Part shown: positions 44,044-53,622 of the stretch, piece by piece | How positions within the stretch are numbered: the stretch's first letter is position 1 | Layout: every line of letters begins with the position of its first letter | Made by a program: the position numbers and the translations under genes | Assembly: GCF_000424385.1 (NCBI RefSeq) | Contig: NZ_AUJU01000011.1 | Span: 62,001 to 126,000, forward strand | From: Butyrivibrio sp. LC3010 | GTDB lineage: Bacteria; Bacillota; Clostridia; Lachnospirales; Lachnospiraceae | Direction: 5' to 3' | Length of the DNA: 64,000 bases | Notes under the pieces: generated by a model | Told to the model about the DNA's origin: nothing | The model's input: the letters and a program-made list of their open reading frames with translations, nothing else | The model's database searches: none

Positions 44044-44286
44044 TTGATACTACTGATGGGTTCGAACAGAAGATTAAGATTTTCTTAGTTTTATTCTGTT
44101 TTATGAAATATATTAAATATTATGCGTACTATTGTAATGTGTACCTCATTTATGAAAAAGTCCCTTCATTAGTTGACCTTCATTAATTATCAATAACCAT
44201 TATCTCGTTTATTGACAGATTCTTTATTCTCGCTAGAAGTTTTTACATACAGCATACTCAATTTTTATTTAGCGCTCCTGTTTCTT

Positions 44287-45165
44287 CTATAGCTTAATCC
44301 ATGAATTTGGAATCATTTCATCATTCCCATATGGTCTACTAGGAACTATATGAATTGATTCTGAATCAGTATTTAACCAAGATGCCCACCAACTATAGGT
44401 ACTATTTGCTGTTATGAAATGTTTACAATTCTTCATTATTTCAAACTCTTTTAGGTCTGAATTTGAATCTCTTATGGTTATATATTTTATATTATATCTT
44501 TCGTCAATTACATTTCTCATCCAATCGATATCATCAGAAAAGCAATAGAAAACCGGATCATTAAGACGATCATTTATATACATGAATGCTTTATTATAAT
44601 AAGAGGCATCCAGCAAATAATGAAAACCTGTATAATCATTTCTAGCAGTTAGAAAATCTCCTCTACGCACGTGGACAGCAACACTTTCATTCTTGCGAAC
44701 TTCATTTATATATTTTTCAACAGAATGCGTAATCTCATCTCCAAATTGAAATTGCTTAATTAATTCGGATCTATATTTTTCAAAATACTTTGGCGATTGA
44801 AAATAGCCATCTAAATAATATAAAGAAGCTCCCTCTATATAGAAGCTATCCATAATTATGAATCTGCTCTCTAAAATATATAATTTATTTTCACCAATAT
44901 ATGGATTTTCAACTCCAAGTACTCTTAGTCCCTTATTAAGAAATTTGTTTTTTAATAAACTACACCATATATTTGATACTCCATCCATAAACAAAACATC
45001 ATTTGGAATATTCATAAAATGTAGCTTAAATTGTCTTTTTTTATTATTTCCAAAGTAACTATAATCCAATACTAAATCTTGATTTTCTCTTTGAGATAAC
45101 GCATATCCAACAGAATACTGAAACAGTTGATTACCTAGCCCACCCATAATTCTAACGAAAACCAT
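44287..45165 (-). CDS. α-1,2-Fucosyltransferase (GT11)
   Basis: 292 aa, with GAAGGAG before the ATG. Family motifs are visible: GGLGNQLFQYSVGYALS at 8-24, VHVRRGDF near 168 (the His-x-Arg-Arg-Gly-Asp donor-binding motif), FYCFSDDIDWMRN near 215 and NSTYSWWASWLN near 255. It would add fucose (or a related 6-deoxyhexose) from a GDP-sugar to the repeat unit. No GDP-fucose genes are in the window. It is the last gene of the polysaccharide operon. Confidence 0.93.
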   Translation of the reverse strand: MVFVRIMGGLGNQLFQYSVGYALSQRENQDLVLDYSYFGNNKKRQFKLHFMNIPNDVLFMDGVSNIWCSLLKNKFLNKGLRVLGVENPYIGENKLYILESRFIIMDSFYIEGASLYYLDGYFQSPKYFEKYRSELIKQFQFGDEITHSVEKYINEVRKNESVAVHVRRGDFLTARNDYTGFHYLLDASYYNKAFMYINDRLNDPVFYCFSDDIDWMRNVIDERYNIKYITIRDSNSDLKEFEIMKNCKHFITANSTYSWWASWLNTDSESIHIVPSRPYGNDEMIPNSWIKL

Positions 45166-45189
45166 TTTGTAGCTCCTTCATAACTGGAT

Positions 45190-46233
45190 TTATATCATAT
45201 CCCAAGTGAGAATAGTGTCCTCATCTAAATCCTTTCGTATTTTCCTGCCAATAACAATATCCTCATATTCAGGTGATATACCCGTACCTGGACGTTTAGG
45301 AATAACATCCCCTTTATTTATAACATCTCCCATTTTCATTTTTTTTGTAAGTACCAATGATCTCCTAGCCTCTCTTCTAGGAATTTGCTCACAATCAAGA
45401 ACTGTTTTTTCTCCGTTTCCAAGAACCTTATTAATCCATTTAAAATTTGTAATAGCTTTTCTAAAATCATCAGGATTGCCTGAGTGATAATGATCATTAC
45501 CAACCAAACTCTTATCTAAAGTAAAATGCTTCTCAATAACCTCAGCCCCCATTAAATATGCTGTGGCTAGTGTCATCATAGTATCATCCGGAGCAACATG
45601 ATCACTAAAGCCCACCTTGACATCAGGAAAAACCTTCTTCAACGTTTCTATAACCTTTAAATTAGCGTTCTCAGGGTGTGTCGGATAGGATAATACACAA
45701 TGGAGAATAGTTATGTCTTGACAGCCAGATGATTTCAATGCTCTTATTGCATTATCTACTTCAGCCAAATATGAAGCACCTACTGATAAAATTACTGGCT
45801 TTTTTTTTGAACCTATGAATCTTATAAAAGGAATATTTGTAATATCTGAAGAACTAATTTTATAAAAATCAACCATATTTTCTAAAAAATCCGCAGAAGC
45901 ATAGTCAAACGGAGTCACAGTATAATCCAGTCCCTTTGAATGTGTATAATCACATAATTCTTTATATTCCGATGCTCCAAACATATCATATTTCAAGAAA
46001 AGCTCATACTGAGATTTTGTTCTTTCCTTTGTAGTATCCCAATAGGCTGGTGAATTTTTAGACGCAAGAAAACTAGCCTTATATGCCTGAAATTTAGCAC
46101 AATCAATTCCCACTCTAGATGCTTCATCAATATACATCCTTGCTGCTTCCAATGGAGATATTTTCAATACTTTCGCTGTATCATAAAAATTTACTCCCAT
46201 TTCAGCAATTAAATATGGTTTAGTTTTCCTCAT
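45190..46233 (-). CDS. N-acylneuraminate/pseudaminate/legionaminate synthase (NeuB family)
   Basis: 347 aa from the third ATG (46233), which is 8 nt from GGAGG; the ATG at 46248 lies before that GGAGG. NeuB TIM barrel (about 1-265: YLIAEMGVNF, CAKFQAYKAS, TPFDYASADFLE, YKISSSDITN, VGFSDHVAP, VIEKHFTLDKSLVGNDHYHS) and C-terminal antifreeze-like SAF domain (about 285-347: GDVIPKRPGTGISP). It condenses a 6-carbon amino sugar with phosphoenolpyruvate to a nine-carbon nonulosonic acid. With the fused cytidylyltransferase/PseG-like protein just upstream, pseudaminic- or legionaminic-type product is more likely than sialic acid. Confidence 0.92.
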   Translation of the reverse strand: MRKTKPYLIAEMGVNFYDTAKVLKISPLEAARMYIDEASRVGIDCAKFQAYKASFLASKNSPAYWDTTKERTKSQYELFLKYDMFGASEYKELCDYTHSKGLDYTVTPFDYASADFLENMVDFYKISSSDITNIPFIRFIGSKKKPVILSVGASYLAEVDNAIRALKSSGCQDITILHCVLSYPTHPENANLKVIETLKKVFPDVKVGFSDHVAPDDTMMTLATAYLMGAEVIEKHFTLDKSLVGNDHYHSGNPDDFRKAITNFKWINKVLGNGEKTVLDCEQIPRREARRSLVLTKKMKMGDVINKGDVIPKRPGTGISPEYEDIVIGRKIRKDLDEDTILTWDMI

Positions 46234-46249
46234 AGTCATAACCTCCATT

Positions 46250-47857
46250 TCATAGTGTATTTATTAAACTTATTACCCTTTTTCTCCCTCCCCTTAAATC
46301 ATGGCTTAGGAGCTCATCTTGAAATTTCTGTCTACTGTCCTTTCTCATTTTCAAATACATCTGCAAATTCGATTCGATAATCTCATCAGGAGGGTTTAGC
46401 CCAATATATGAAAATCCATTCTCATTACTTACAAAACTATGTTTCTCTTCACGCTTATTCTGTGCCATCGCTATTGAAGGAATACCTAACAACGCTAGTT
46501 CATATCCTGTCCTTCCGCGCGAAGTCATTCCTATATCACAGCTAGACATTAATTCGGGCATATTACCAACATCATAAAATACTTCAATATTTTCATAACA
46601 GTTATATTTCATTAATTCTTTAACATTTTGTTTAGCACGTCCCAATACCACAATAAACTTATAACTTTTATATTCTGGTTTACATATCATTTTTAATATA
46701 CGGTCTGTATAATTTTGTGGATCAGATCCACCAAAAGACACAAAGACTCTCTTAACTGTTTCACTAATATTTATTGGATTATAAAACATAAATGTTTTGC
46801 CACTTATATAATACTTTTCTCCCGCTTTTACTTGCGGAAATTCCTCATCATGAAACAAAGCATTAAAGACTAAGTCCGCTTTTATAATTCCTTCACCATC
46901 ATCTTCAAAATTTACTATTTTGGCTTTAGGCATAACAGTCTTAAGCCCAATCATATAATCAATAGAAGTTGACAAAATATCATTTATAAATATAGTATAT
47001 TGTTGTTCTTTACATCGTTGATATAATTCCGAAATACCATCAACCGGTATTAAGTTATGCATGGTTTTTCCAAAAACCTTTGAGTCTGTCTGATTTATAT
47101 CGTAGAAAATATCAGGCTTAACATAAAATTCATCTGCCAATTCTAAAGCACGATAAATATGTCCCATTCCACGCATATTATTTCCATTTACATATATGCC
47201 AACCTTTTTCTTTAATAATATAGCTTCTACTGAGCGCAAATCCTCATAAGTGTCTATATCTTGTGCTTCATCCTTAGGAATCTCATAGACATCAATCTTA
47301 TCTCCTATTCTTGTTTTAGAAGTAACGATAGAAGCTTTTGAAATTAAAAAAGCACCAGTTTCTACATAGCAAGGCGGAAGATACTGCCTATTTAGCCTTT
47401 TTTCATAATTAGGAATCTTTTTACCACCCTCTTCTCGCCATGAAAGATGTGGAGCATTAATCACAGATATAACTGTTTCTATTCCATTTTCAATTGTATA
47501 TTTTATTGCTGAATCAAGCGTCTCTGTACGCAAAGTTGGCGATGTAGGCTGCATAGTCACAATATAGTCCCATTTTTCACCTTTCGGTATAGCATCCGCA
47601 ATTACTGCATCCAATGTAACATCATCACCACATAATGCTTCATCACGCCAATGTACATCAACCCCCATTTGGCTTGCTATAATTCCAACCTCAGGAGAAT
47701 CCGTCGTAACAACAATGTCTGTAATCCAGGCGGAATCAATAGCATTTTTTATCGAATAATATATCATCGGATGATCACATAATATTCTAATATTCTTATT
47801 AGGAATCCCCCTCGATCCAGCTCTAGCAGGAATGATTGCAACAATTTTTCTTATCAT
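46250..47857 (-). CDS. Fusion: CMP-nonulosonate cytidylyltransferase + PseG-like UDP-sugar hydrolase
   Basis: 535 aa from the ATG at 47857 (AAGGAG 7 nt upstream). Residues 1-225 are a NeuA/PseF-type synthetase: IIPARAGSRGIPNKNIR, then VTTDSPEVG and the MQPTSPTLRTETLD segment. Residues about 225-535 are a PseG/SpsG-like domain: NGNNMRGMGHIYRALELA (G-x-G-H-x-x-R), SFGGSDPQNYTDR and GRTGYELALLGIPSI. The hydrolase removes UDP from a 2,4-diacetamido-6-deoxy sugar before NeuB acts, and the synthetase activates the final acid with CTP, so two non-consecutive steps sit on one chain. The start overlaps the upstream stop by 4 bp (ATGA). Confidence 0.9.
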   Translation of the reverse strand: MIRKIVAIIPARAGSRGIPNKNIRILCDHPMIYYSIKNAIDSAWITDIVVTTDSPEVGIIASQMGVDVHWRDEALCGDDVTLDAVIADAIPKGEKWDYIVTMQPTSPTLRTETLDSAIKYTIENGIETVISVINAPHLSWREEGGKKIPNYEKRLNRQYLPPCYVETGAFLISKASIVTSKTRIGDKIDVYEIPKDEAQDIDTYEDLRSVEAILLKKKVGIYVNGNNMRGMGHIYRALELADEFYVKPDIFYDINQTDSKVFGKTMHNLIPVDGISELYQRCKEQQYTIFINDILSTSIDYMIGLKTVMPKAKIVNFEDDGEGIIKADLVFNALFHDEEFPQVKAGEKYYISGKTFMFYNPINISETVKRVFVSFGGSDPQNYTDRILKMICKPEYKSYKFIVVLGRAKQNVKELMKYNCYENIEVFYDVGNMPELMSSCDIGMTSRGRTGYELALLGIPSIAMAQNKREEKHSFVSNENGFSYIGLNPPDEIIESNLQMYLKMRKDSRQKFQDELLSHDLRGGRKRVISLINTL

Positions 47858-49014
47858 GCTTGACTCCTTACAAAGCAAATTTTTCTTAGTCTAATATCAC
47901 GTTTAGGTAAAGCTATTATGATTATCCATAATATCGCCCAACGCAAATTCAACAATGAATGCATAAACATAGCATTTAATAAAAATGGATATATATATTC
48001 CAAGTTTTCATAAATATCATATTTATGTAATACTTTAGAAAGCAGTAAGAAATATAGTGTAGTTTGAATTACCCCCATGCATAAACACATATTTATAACG
48101 CTACTATGTGCCTGAACAAGTCTATCTCCCATAAAGCGAGTAAAAAAACCTATCTTCGTATTTATTCCCATATATTCTTTTAATCTTAAACCAAATCCAC
48201 CAAATATTATTTTAGGAAAATTATGATTGAAAATTTTTGCCCCATATAAAATAGATGTAGCACGTACATAATTAGAATTATCATTAAAAGATAGGTGATA
48301 ACCACTATATCCATTCTTAGCAACTACATTCACCCAATATATACTCAGTAATACTGACAAGATACTGAGTAATACAATTGCATTAAATATATTTACTTTA
48401 CTTACCCGTCGCATTAATGGTTGTGCTTTTATTTTTAAAATAATTGTCAAAAAAAACAACAAGACAAGTAGCGAATACGACCTACTATCGGAAAAAAACA
48501 ATCCAAACACTAACCCGACTATAACTCCTAAAAGATGCCTCTTTTTGTAGCAATACATAAAAAACAGGAATATAAGTATTCCTGAAATATTCTGCTCATA
48601 TAAAATCATGACAGGTTTTTCTTTTACATAGCTTACAAATAAACTAGCAATTATCACCACCAGCCCTATAATGTACAACCAATCAACACTAGTTATATAT
48701 TGATACTTGCAGATAGCCAAAAAAAGCATACAGTATATTACAACTATAGTTTCTATAGTATATATTTGGCTATACCCAGGAAATAGTTTTTTTCCAATAA
48801 AAAGAGTCCCAACAGATAAAATTATGTATAATAATATTTCTTTAATAAAAGAAATAATATTCTCTTGCGTACGTTCAAAAACCACCGCTAAAAGCAAACA
48901 AATTATGAGAGGAATATATAATCTTCCACCCACAATATCGTTGAGCGGAGAAAAATTTAACACAAGAACTATAAATAAAAGATCCGTTACTAACTGCCTA
49001 GCCCGAATAATCAT
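47854..49014 (-). CDS. O-antigen/capsule polymerase-like membrane protein (Wzy)
   Basis: 386 aa with about ten membrane helices and a large outer loop (about 220-290, YSGYHLSFNDNSNYVRATSILYGAKIF...FGGFGLRLKEYMG). There is little sequence similarity to recognise, but topology, size and position between flippase and sugar genes fit a Wzy-type polymerase. It would join repeat units outside the membrane. A clear Shine-Dalgarno sequence is missing (AAAGGA is 12 nt off). Codon use is very AT-rich. Confidence 0.78.
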   Translation of the reverse strand: MIIRARQLVTDLLFIVLVLNFSPLNDIVGGRLYIPLIICLLLAVVFERTQENIISFIKEILLYIILSVGTLFIGKKLFPGYSQIYTIETIVVIYCMLFLAICKYQYITSVDWLYIIGLVVIIASLFVSYVKEKPVMILYEQNISGILIFLFFMYCYKKRHLLGVIVGLVFGLFFSDSRSYSLLVLLFFLTIILKIKAQPLMRRVSKVNIFNAIVLLSILSVLLSIYWVNVVAKNGYSGYHLSFNDNSNYVRATSILYGAKIFNHNFPKIIFGGFGLRLKEYMGINTKIGFFTRFMGDRLVQAHSSVINMCLCMGVIQTTLYFLLLSKVLHKYDIYENLEYIYPFLLNAMFMHSLLNLRWAILWIIIIALPKRDIRLRKICFVRSQA

Positions 49015-49114
49015 TCTATGCCAATCCTTTCGGTTCCATTCATCAATATTGTTTAGAACAAATCATTTAGCAAATTTAGAAAATCATTTTCACCTTAAAG
49101 AGTTCCATTAATAA

Positions 49115-50524
49115 TCAAAATATCGTTTTCCTACTATATACCTTATATATTACAGAGCAACCAATAACGCATGCTAACCCCCATCTTAATATTATTAGTC
49201 CCTTTGCAAAATGGAAAACCAAGCAAAGAATTATAACAATGAAAAAGCCTATGAAATTGTATTTTATAGTCATCGGGTATTTATTTTTCTCCCATGAAAA
49301 CACAACCACAAAATGTAGTATTGCAAGCAAAAAATAACTAATCAAAGTTGCGAATGCAGCACCAACCATTCCATACTTACTTATCCATAAATAGTTAAGA
49401 AACACATTGATCAGAGCAGCAATTACGGTCCCGCATGCTATAATTCTTGGTTTTTCATAAAACATCTCATAATTTACAGCAAACTGATAGGAAAAAATAA
49501 TATATATTGCAATTACTATTACTGGTATTAAATCATCTCCAGCTTGATATGATTCATCCGCAAAAAACCTAACAACCTCTCTAGACAATAGTAAAAACCC
49601 CCCAACTAACGAGGTAAATATTTCTACATAATTTCTTATCATCTCTTCTAATTTGTCATAATTGCAATTACTTAAGCAATCAAAATAAAATGGGCACCAT
49701 GCATTATTCAGTGCCGATAGTATTATTGTCAAAAAACCTGTAAAGGAATAAACAAAGCTATAGATTCCAATTTGAGAAGAATCTATATTCATCATCTGCA
49801 TCATTACCCGATCAGATTGGCCTAATATTTGCTGAGAAACAAGATGGAATATCAAAGGAATTCCAATCGAAAGTGAATAATTCCAATACTTTTTGCAATA
49901 TATTTTTTTTCCACGCCAAACGAATGCTAAAAATATGCATATCGCACCTATTATTTGAGGGATTGCCCCCCCGATTACTCTGGCATAATATCTATATTCA
50001 AGGTTCAGCCAATTGTATTTCAAAAGTACTAATGCTAATAATGTTGTTGCTATCAATATACAAACAGATACTAACATGTTCAATTTGGCTTTTTTTTCGT
50101 ACGTCCATGCCAAATTTGCAAAATTGAGAATAAATTGCGCCGTTGCTTCACACAAAAGCAAAAAATATATAGAAATAGGGAATTTAATAAATCGCGCAAT
50201 AGCCGGATAACATACCATCAAAAAAATAGTAACAAAAAAGCAACTAATTACTCCGAGCATTATTACACTTGATCTAAATTGGTAATACTCATTTGAAAAT
50301 TTATAATAACCTTTACTTAATCCCGCAGAAACATTTAATCCGATAAAACAAATAATAATAGCCATCCAAGATGAATACACAGAAAATTTTCCATACTCTA
50401 CAGTTCCAAGTATTCTTGTAAACAATGGCATAGTGAAAAAAACCACACTGCTTCTAATAACTATTCCTACTACGTTATATATGACTTGCGAGTTTACACT
50501 TACCTTTACATTTTCATCACTCAT
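49115..50524 (-). CDS. Polysaccharide repeat-unit flippase (Wzx, MATE/MOP superfamily)
   Basis: 469 aa with about 12-14 membrane helices. The start VYNVVGIVIRSSVVFFTMPLFTRILGTVEYGKFSVYSSW is typical of the polysaccharide biosynthesis/flippase family. It moves lipid-linked repeat units across the membrane. Its ATG overlaps the stop of the GT52 gene (ATGA), so it is translationally coupled to it. Confidence 0.93.
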   Translation of the reverse strand: MSDENVKVSVNSQVIYNVVGIVIRSSVVFFTMPLFTRILGTVEYGKFSVYSSWMAIIICFIGLNVSAGLSKGYYKFSNEYYQFRSSVIMLGVISCFFVTIFLMVCYPAIARFIKFPISIYFLLLCEATAQFILNFANLAWTYEKKAKLNMLVSVCILIATTLLALVLLKYNWLNLEYRYYARVIGGAIPQIIGAICIFLAFVWRGKKIYCKKYWNYSLSIGIPLIFHLVSQQILGQSDRVMMQMMNIDSSQIGIYSFVYSFTGFLTIILSALNNAWCPFYFDCLSNCNYDKLEEMIRNYVEIFTSLVGGFLLLSREVVRFFADESYQAGDDLIPVIVIAIYIIFSYQFAVNYEMFYEKPRIIACGTVIAALINVFLNYLWISKYGMVGAAFATLISYFLLAILHFVVVFSWEKNKYPMTIKYNFIGFFIVIILCLVFHFAKGLIILRWGLACVIGCSVIYKVYSRKTIF

Positions 50525-51636
50525 AATTCAACCGGCACTGTCTTTACTCTTTTACCAATAATTTTCTCAAGACATGTTTCAAACTCATAACAATCATTTG
50601 GGATTAAAATTTTACTTTTATCCGTATAATAATCAATAAATACTTGGGCTAATTCGACAATCCTCTCATAATCATCAGGCATAAGTATTTCCGAATACAA
50701 TTTATATAAAAAAATAATATATGGTTCCTTATTATATAAAATTTTTGGAATTAACTGAGAAGTTGAAAATCTACTTATTAATACCATATCCTCAGAAATC
50801 GTATCCTCACATACTAACTCCCACATTGAATTACTGAAATCCACCTCAAGTTCTTTTTTTTCAACAAAACTATCTCTTGGATGAGGACGAACTATTGTCA
50901 TATCTTTATATTTTTCCAAAATGTCAATTATTATATTATCTATCATCTTCATTTCATGATTGTTATATTGGTTTATCTGTGATAAAAGCACAAACTTACG
51001 ATCTGTATATATCTTCTGACTAGTGTAATCAAAAATCCTTGTTACCATATTCCAAAATATAGTATCCGAATTGCTCAATTTCGGTAGCTCTTGTACATTG
51101 GTAGTCAAAAGAGTTTTACAAATGTCAATATTATTAATATACAAACACTCCGGGTACCATGAATCAATTTTTCTTCCTAATAATGAATAGAAAAATCTAT
51201 GGTTTTTATCTAGTAATCTTGTAATCATGTCACCACTATAGCTTCCAGTTCCATCATCAAGATATATTAGTCTACTTTGAGGATATATCCATCGAACCAA
51301 TAATGCAAAATGAGTGGGTACACAAAAATATAGTTCATCTACTTCTTTATCCCCAAACAAAAACTCACCTCTTACATATTTTTTTCCATAATATCTGGGG
51401 AAAAGCAATTCAAAGATTCTTCTATATTTATGTCTAAATCCTTTTCTTATCTTATATTCAAATAAGTGTATTTCATCAAACAAACATTCTTCTTTCAATC
51501 TTAACGCCATCTCATAAGCACCAGTAAACTGTGTTCCTAAAAACAAAGTATTTCTTTCCTGCATTCTAAAGTGAAATACGTAATTTATACAATTTAATAT
51601 CTGAAATGGCGTATCACAAATATATATACAATTCAC
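50521..51636 (-). CDS. GT52-like glycosyltransferase (sialyltransferase family)
   Basis: 371 aa with a GTG start (GGGAG 8 nt upstream). The N-terminus IYICDTPFQILNCINYVF, the central LIYLDDGTGSYSG and the VRPHPRD segment fit the GT52/lipooligosaccharide sialyltransferase-like group (GT-B fold). In a cluster that makes a CMP-nonulosonic acid, this is the best candidate for transferring it to the repeat unit. The acceptor is unknown. Family assignment is moderate. Confidence 0.72.
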   Translation of the reverse strand: MNCIYICDTPFQILNCINYVFHFRMQERNTLFLGTQFTGAYEMALRLKEECLFDEIHLFEYKIRKGFRHKYRRIFELLFPRYYGKKYVRGEFLFGDKEVDELYFCVPTHFALLVRWIYPQSRLIYLDDGTGSYSGDMITRLLDKNHRFFYSLLGRKIDSWYPECLYINNIDICKTLLTTNVQELPKLSNSDTIFWNMVTRIFDYTSQKIYTDRKFVLLSQINQYNNHEMKMIDNIIIDILEKYKDMTIVRPHPRDSFVEKKELEVDFSNSMWELVCEDTISEDMVLISRFSTSQLIPKILYNKEPYIIFLYKLYSEILMPDDYERIVELAQVFIDYYTDKSKILIPNDCYEFETCLEKIIGKRVKTVPVEL

Positions 51637-51647
51637 ATATATCTCCC

Positions 51648-52640
51648 TTATAATTCAAATGCAGACTTTTGTGGCAGCAAAGCATCAAATGCACAGATAA
51701 TCTCTCTCCTTGCATACTCAAACTGTTCCGCACTCATATCATTATCATTTATACTTATTAGCTTTCCCTTCTGACAACGCACATATTCTGCCACTTCATT
51801 CACTTGCAAAGCAGAATATGAGTGCCCTATACTTGTCCGTTGTGGAACAAAATTGTTATTAGCTATTTGAAAATCCTTAAATATCCATTGATTTATATCT
51901 TGTATACATCTAAATCTATGCATACATGTTTCATCTAGAGCTTCATATTCCTTTTGCCACAAATCTACTAATGTACTCTTTAAAAAATTCGATGGTAAAT
52001 GTGTAATATAAAGTCCTGGAAAGCGAGGGCAAATTGCGGCCAACAAAAAATTTCTTAAATTATCCTTTCCATATTTTAAGTTAAACCAATTAGACGGTCG
52101 CTCACAGATCGTATGTTTTATGTCAAAATATTTATTTACATATCCAATATTTCTTATATGAGACATAATAAACACCTCAAGATTATAGCAATGAATCGTC
52201 AGAATTCCTGCATCCCTAGGCTTTCCATCAACAAAAAAGTCCTGCGGTTTTGTCTCATCACATAAAAACATATCATCGTTAAAGTACACAAATTGTTCTT
52301 CAAGATTATTAATATTATGTATGTTTAATTCAATAGCATTACTATTAAATGTCGGTAAATATTTTGTTGGTATGAATTCTTTATGATTGACAACCTTTAA
52401 TTTAGGATGATTCACATTAAGCCAAGAAGGAACGTGTCCATATGTCAAAAAGTAAACATTATTAACCCATGGTGCAAACTTTTCTACACCTCTAAACCAA
52501 TATTGTAAATATCCCCAATCACGATACCTACACTCTCGATCATCTATTTCAACATTTTTTGAGTATTTTTTTCTTTCCTCTCTCCACTTTTCATCATTCC
52601 CATCTACCCAAGTAATAACAAAGTCTATTTTTTCAGACAT
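51648..52640 (-). CDS. Stealth family sugar-phosphate transferase
   Basis: 330 aa, with AGGAG before the ATG. Conserved regions of Stealth proteins appear in order: CR1 IDFVITWVDGNDEKW at 5-19, CR2 from RYRDWGYLQYWFRGVEKFAPWVNNVYFLTYG through NHKEFIP and LPTFNSNAIE to EQFVYFNDDMFL, then CR3-like and CR4-like parts (FRCIQDINQW). Members such as N-acetylglucosamine-1-phosphotransferases make phosphodiester-linked capsule polymers. It suggests the polymer has a phosphodiester link. Confidence 0.9.
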   Translation of the reverse strand: MSEKIDFVITWVDGNDEKWREERKKYSKNVEIDDRECRYRDWGYLQYWFRGVEKFAPWVNNVYFLTYGHVPSWLNVNHPKLKVVNHKEFIPTKYLPTFNSNAIELNIHNINNLEEQFVYFNDDMFLCDETKPQDFFVDGKPRDAGILTIHCYNLEVFIMSHIRNIGYVNKYFDIKHTICERPSNWFNLKYGKDNLRNFLLAAICPRFPGLYITHLPSNFLKSTLVDLWQKEYEALDETCMHRFRCIQDINQWIFKDFQIANNNFVPQRTSIGHSYSALQVNEVAEYVRCQKGKLISINDNDMSAEQFEYARREIICAFDALLPQKSAFEL

Positions 52641-52793
52641 TACACGCTCCTAGATTAACCATCACATTTTATATAATAAAATACAAATCATCTCCGAATT
52701 CGCCATGTACTCAAAATTATATACTTCTAATTACCTAATACAAAACACCATCCTATAGGCACATATATTGATAAATCGTTGTTTGAAAACAAA

Positions 52794-53612
52794 TTATTTA
52801 TGCAACAATTTTTTAAAAACAATCGCTCGCATTCCACTAGGCATCAAAGCAACAAAAAATTGAATTGATGATATATATATATAATTAAACCAACTTGTAT
52901 ATCCTGTTTTGTGAACCATCTTCTGACCATAACAATATTTTTTCAAATAATCCCATCCCCCACGACGTTTAATCATTTCCTTCCCTATTCTTACATGAAC
53001 AAGTGCCTCATCAATATTTAAACACTTAGATCCGTTCATTATCATCCTTGCCCATAAGTAAGTATCTTCCATAAGTGGACACTTTTGATAATTACCAGCA
53101 GAAAGCACAGCCTTTTTTTTATACATTACGGTCATATGATTGAATGCATCCCTTAGCTTTTGATATTCAATAATATCTTCATGCTTAATTGGTACAATCC
53201 TCTTCGATACAATAATATCAGGATCATCATCAAATTCGTCTATTTGGCTACCACAAATATCCAGTTCAGGGTCTATATCAAATTCCTTTAATTGCTTTTC
53301 AAAACGATCTTGTCTCGCTATATCATCTGTATCCATTCGTGCAATAATCTCATTGCTACAGTTCTCAACACCAATCCTAAGAGCTATTCCTAACCCTTGA
53401 TTGGAGTTTAACTTTACTCTTTTTATCAATTCTGGATGTTCCATTTGAAATCTATTAATCAATTTATACATCTCAGCAGTAAGTGGGCCATCTTCAACTA
53501 TTACCCATTCATCTGCTTGAACCGTTTGACCTAATAAGCTTTCAAAGCACGCCTGTACATACTCGGTTTTTTCGTTAATGTATATTGACATAAGTACACT
53601 TAGTTGTGCCAT
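52794..53612 (-). CDS. Family 2 glycosyltransferase
   Basis: 272 aa, with GAAGGA before the ATG. The GT-A fold begins SVLMSIYINEKTEYVQACFESLLGQT; acidic motif DEWVIVEDGP and the metal-binding D-x-D in ARMDTDDIARQDRF near 97 are present. There are no membrane segments except a hydrophobic C-terminal patch. It adds one sugar to the lipid-linked repeat unit; donor and acceptor cannot be told. A 150-bp AT-rich gap separates it from the Stealth gene, but no terminator is seen there. Confidence 0.9.
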   Translation of the reverse strand: MAQLSVLMSIYINEKTEYVQACFESLLGQTVQADEWVIVEDGPLTAEMYKLINRFQMEHPELIKRVKLNSNQGLGIALRIGVENCSNEIIARMDTDDIARQDRFEKQLKEFDIDPELDICGSQIDEFDDDPDIIVSKRIVPIKHEDIIEYQKLRDAFNHMTVMYKKKAVLSAGNYQKCPLMEDTYLWARMIMNGSKCLNIDEALVHVRIGKEMIKRRGGWDYLKKYCYGQKMVHKTGYTSWFNYIYISSIQFFVALMPSGMRAIVFKKLLHK

Positions 53613-53622
53613 AATCGTTCCT

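Noticed and set aside
45190..47857. Sialic acid (Neu5Ac) pathway
   Set aside because: The fused hydrolase is PseG-like rather than the NeuC-type epimerase, and a 4,6-dehydratase plus aminotransferase are present, so a diacetamido nonulosonic acid fits better.
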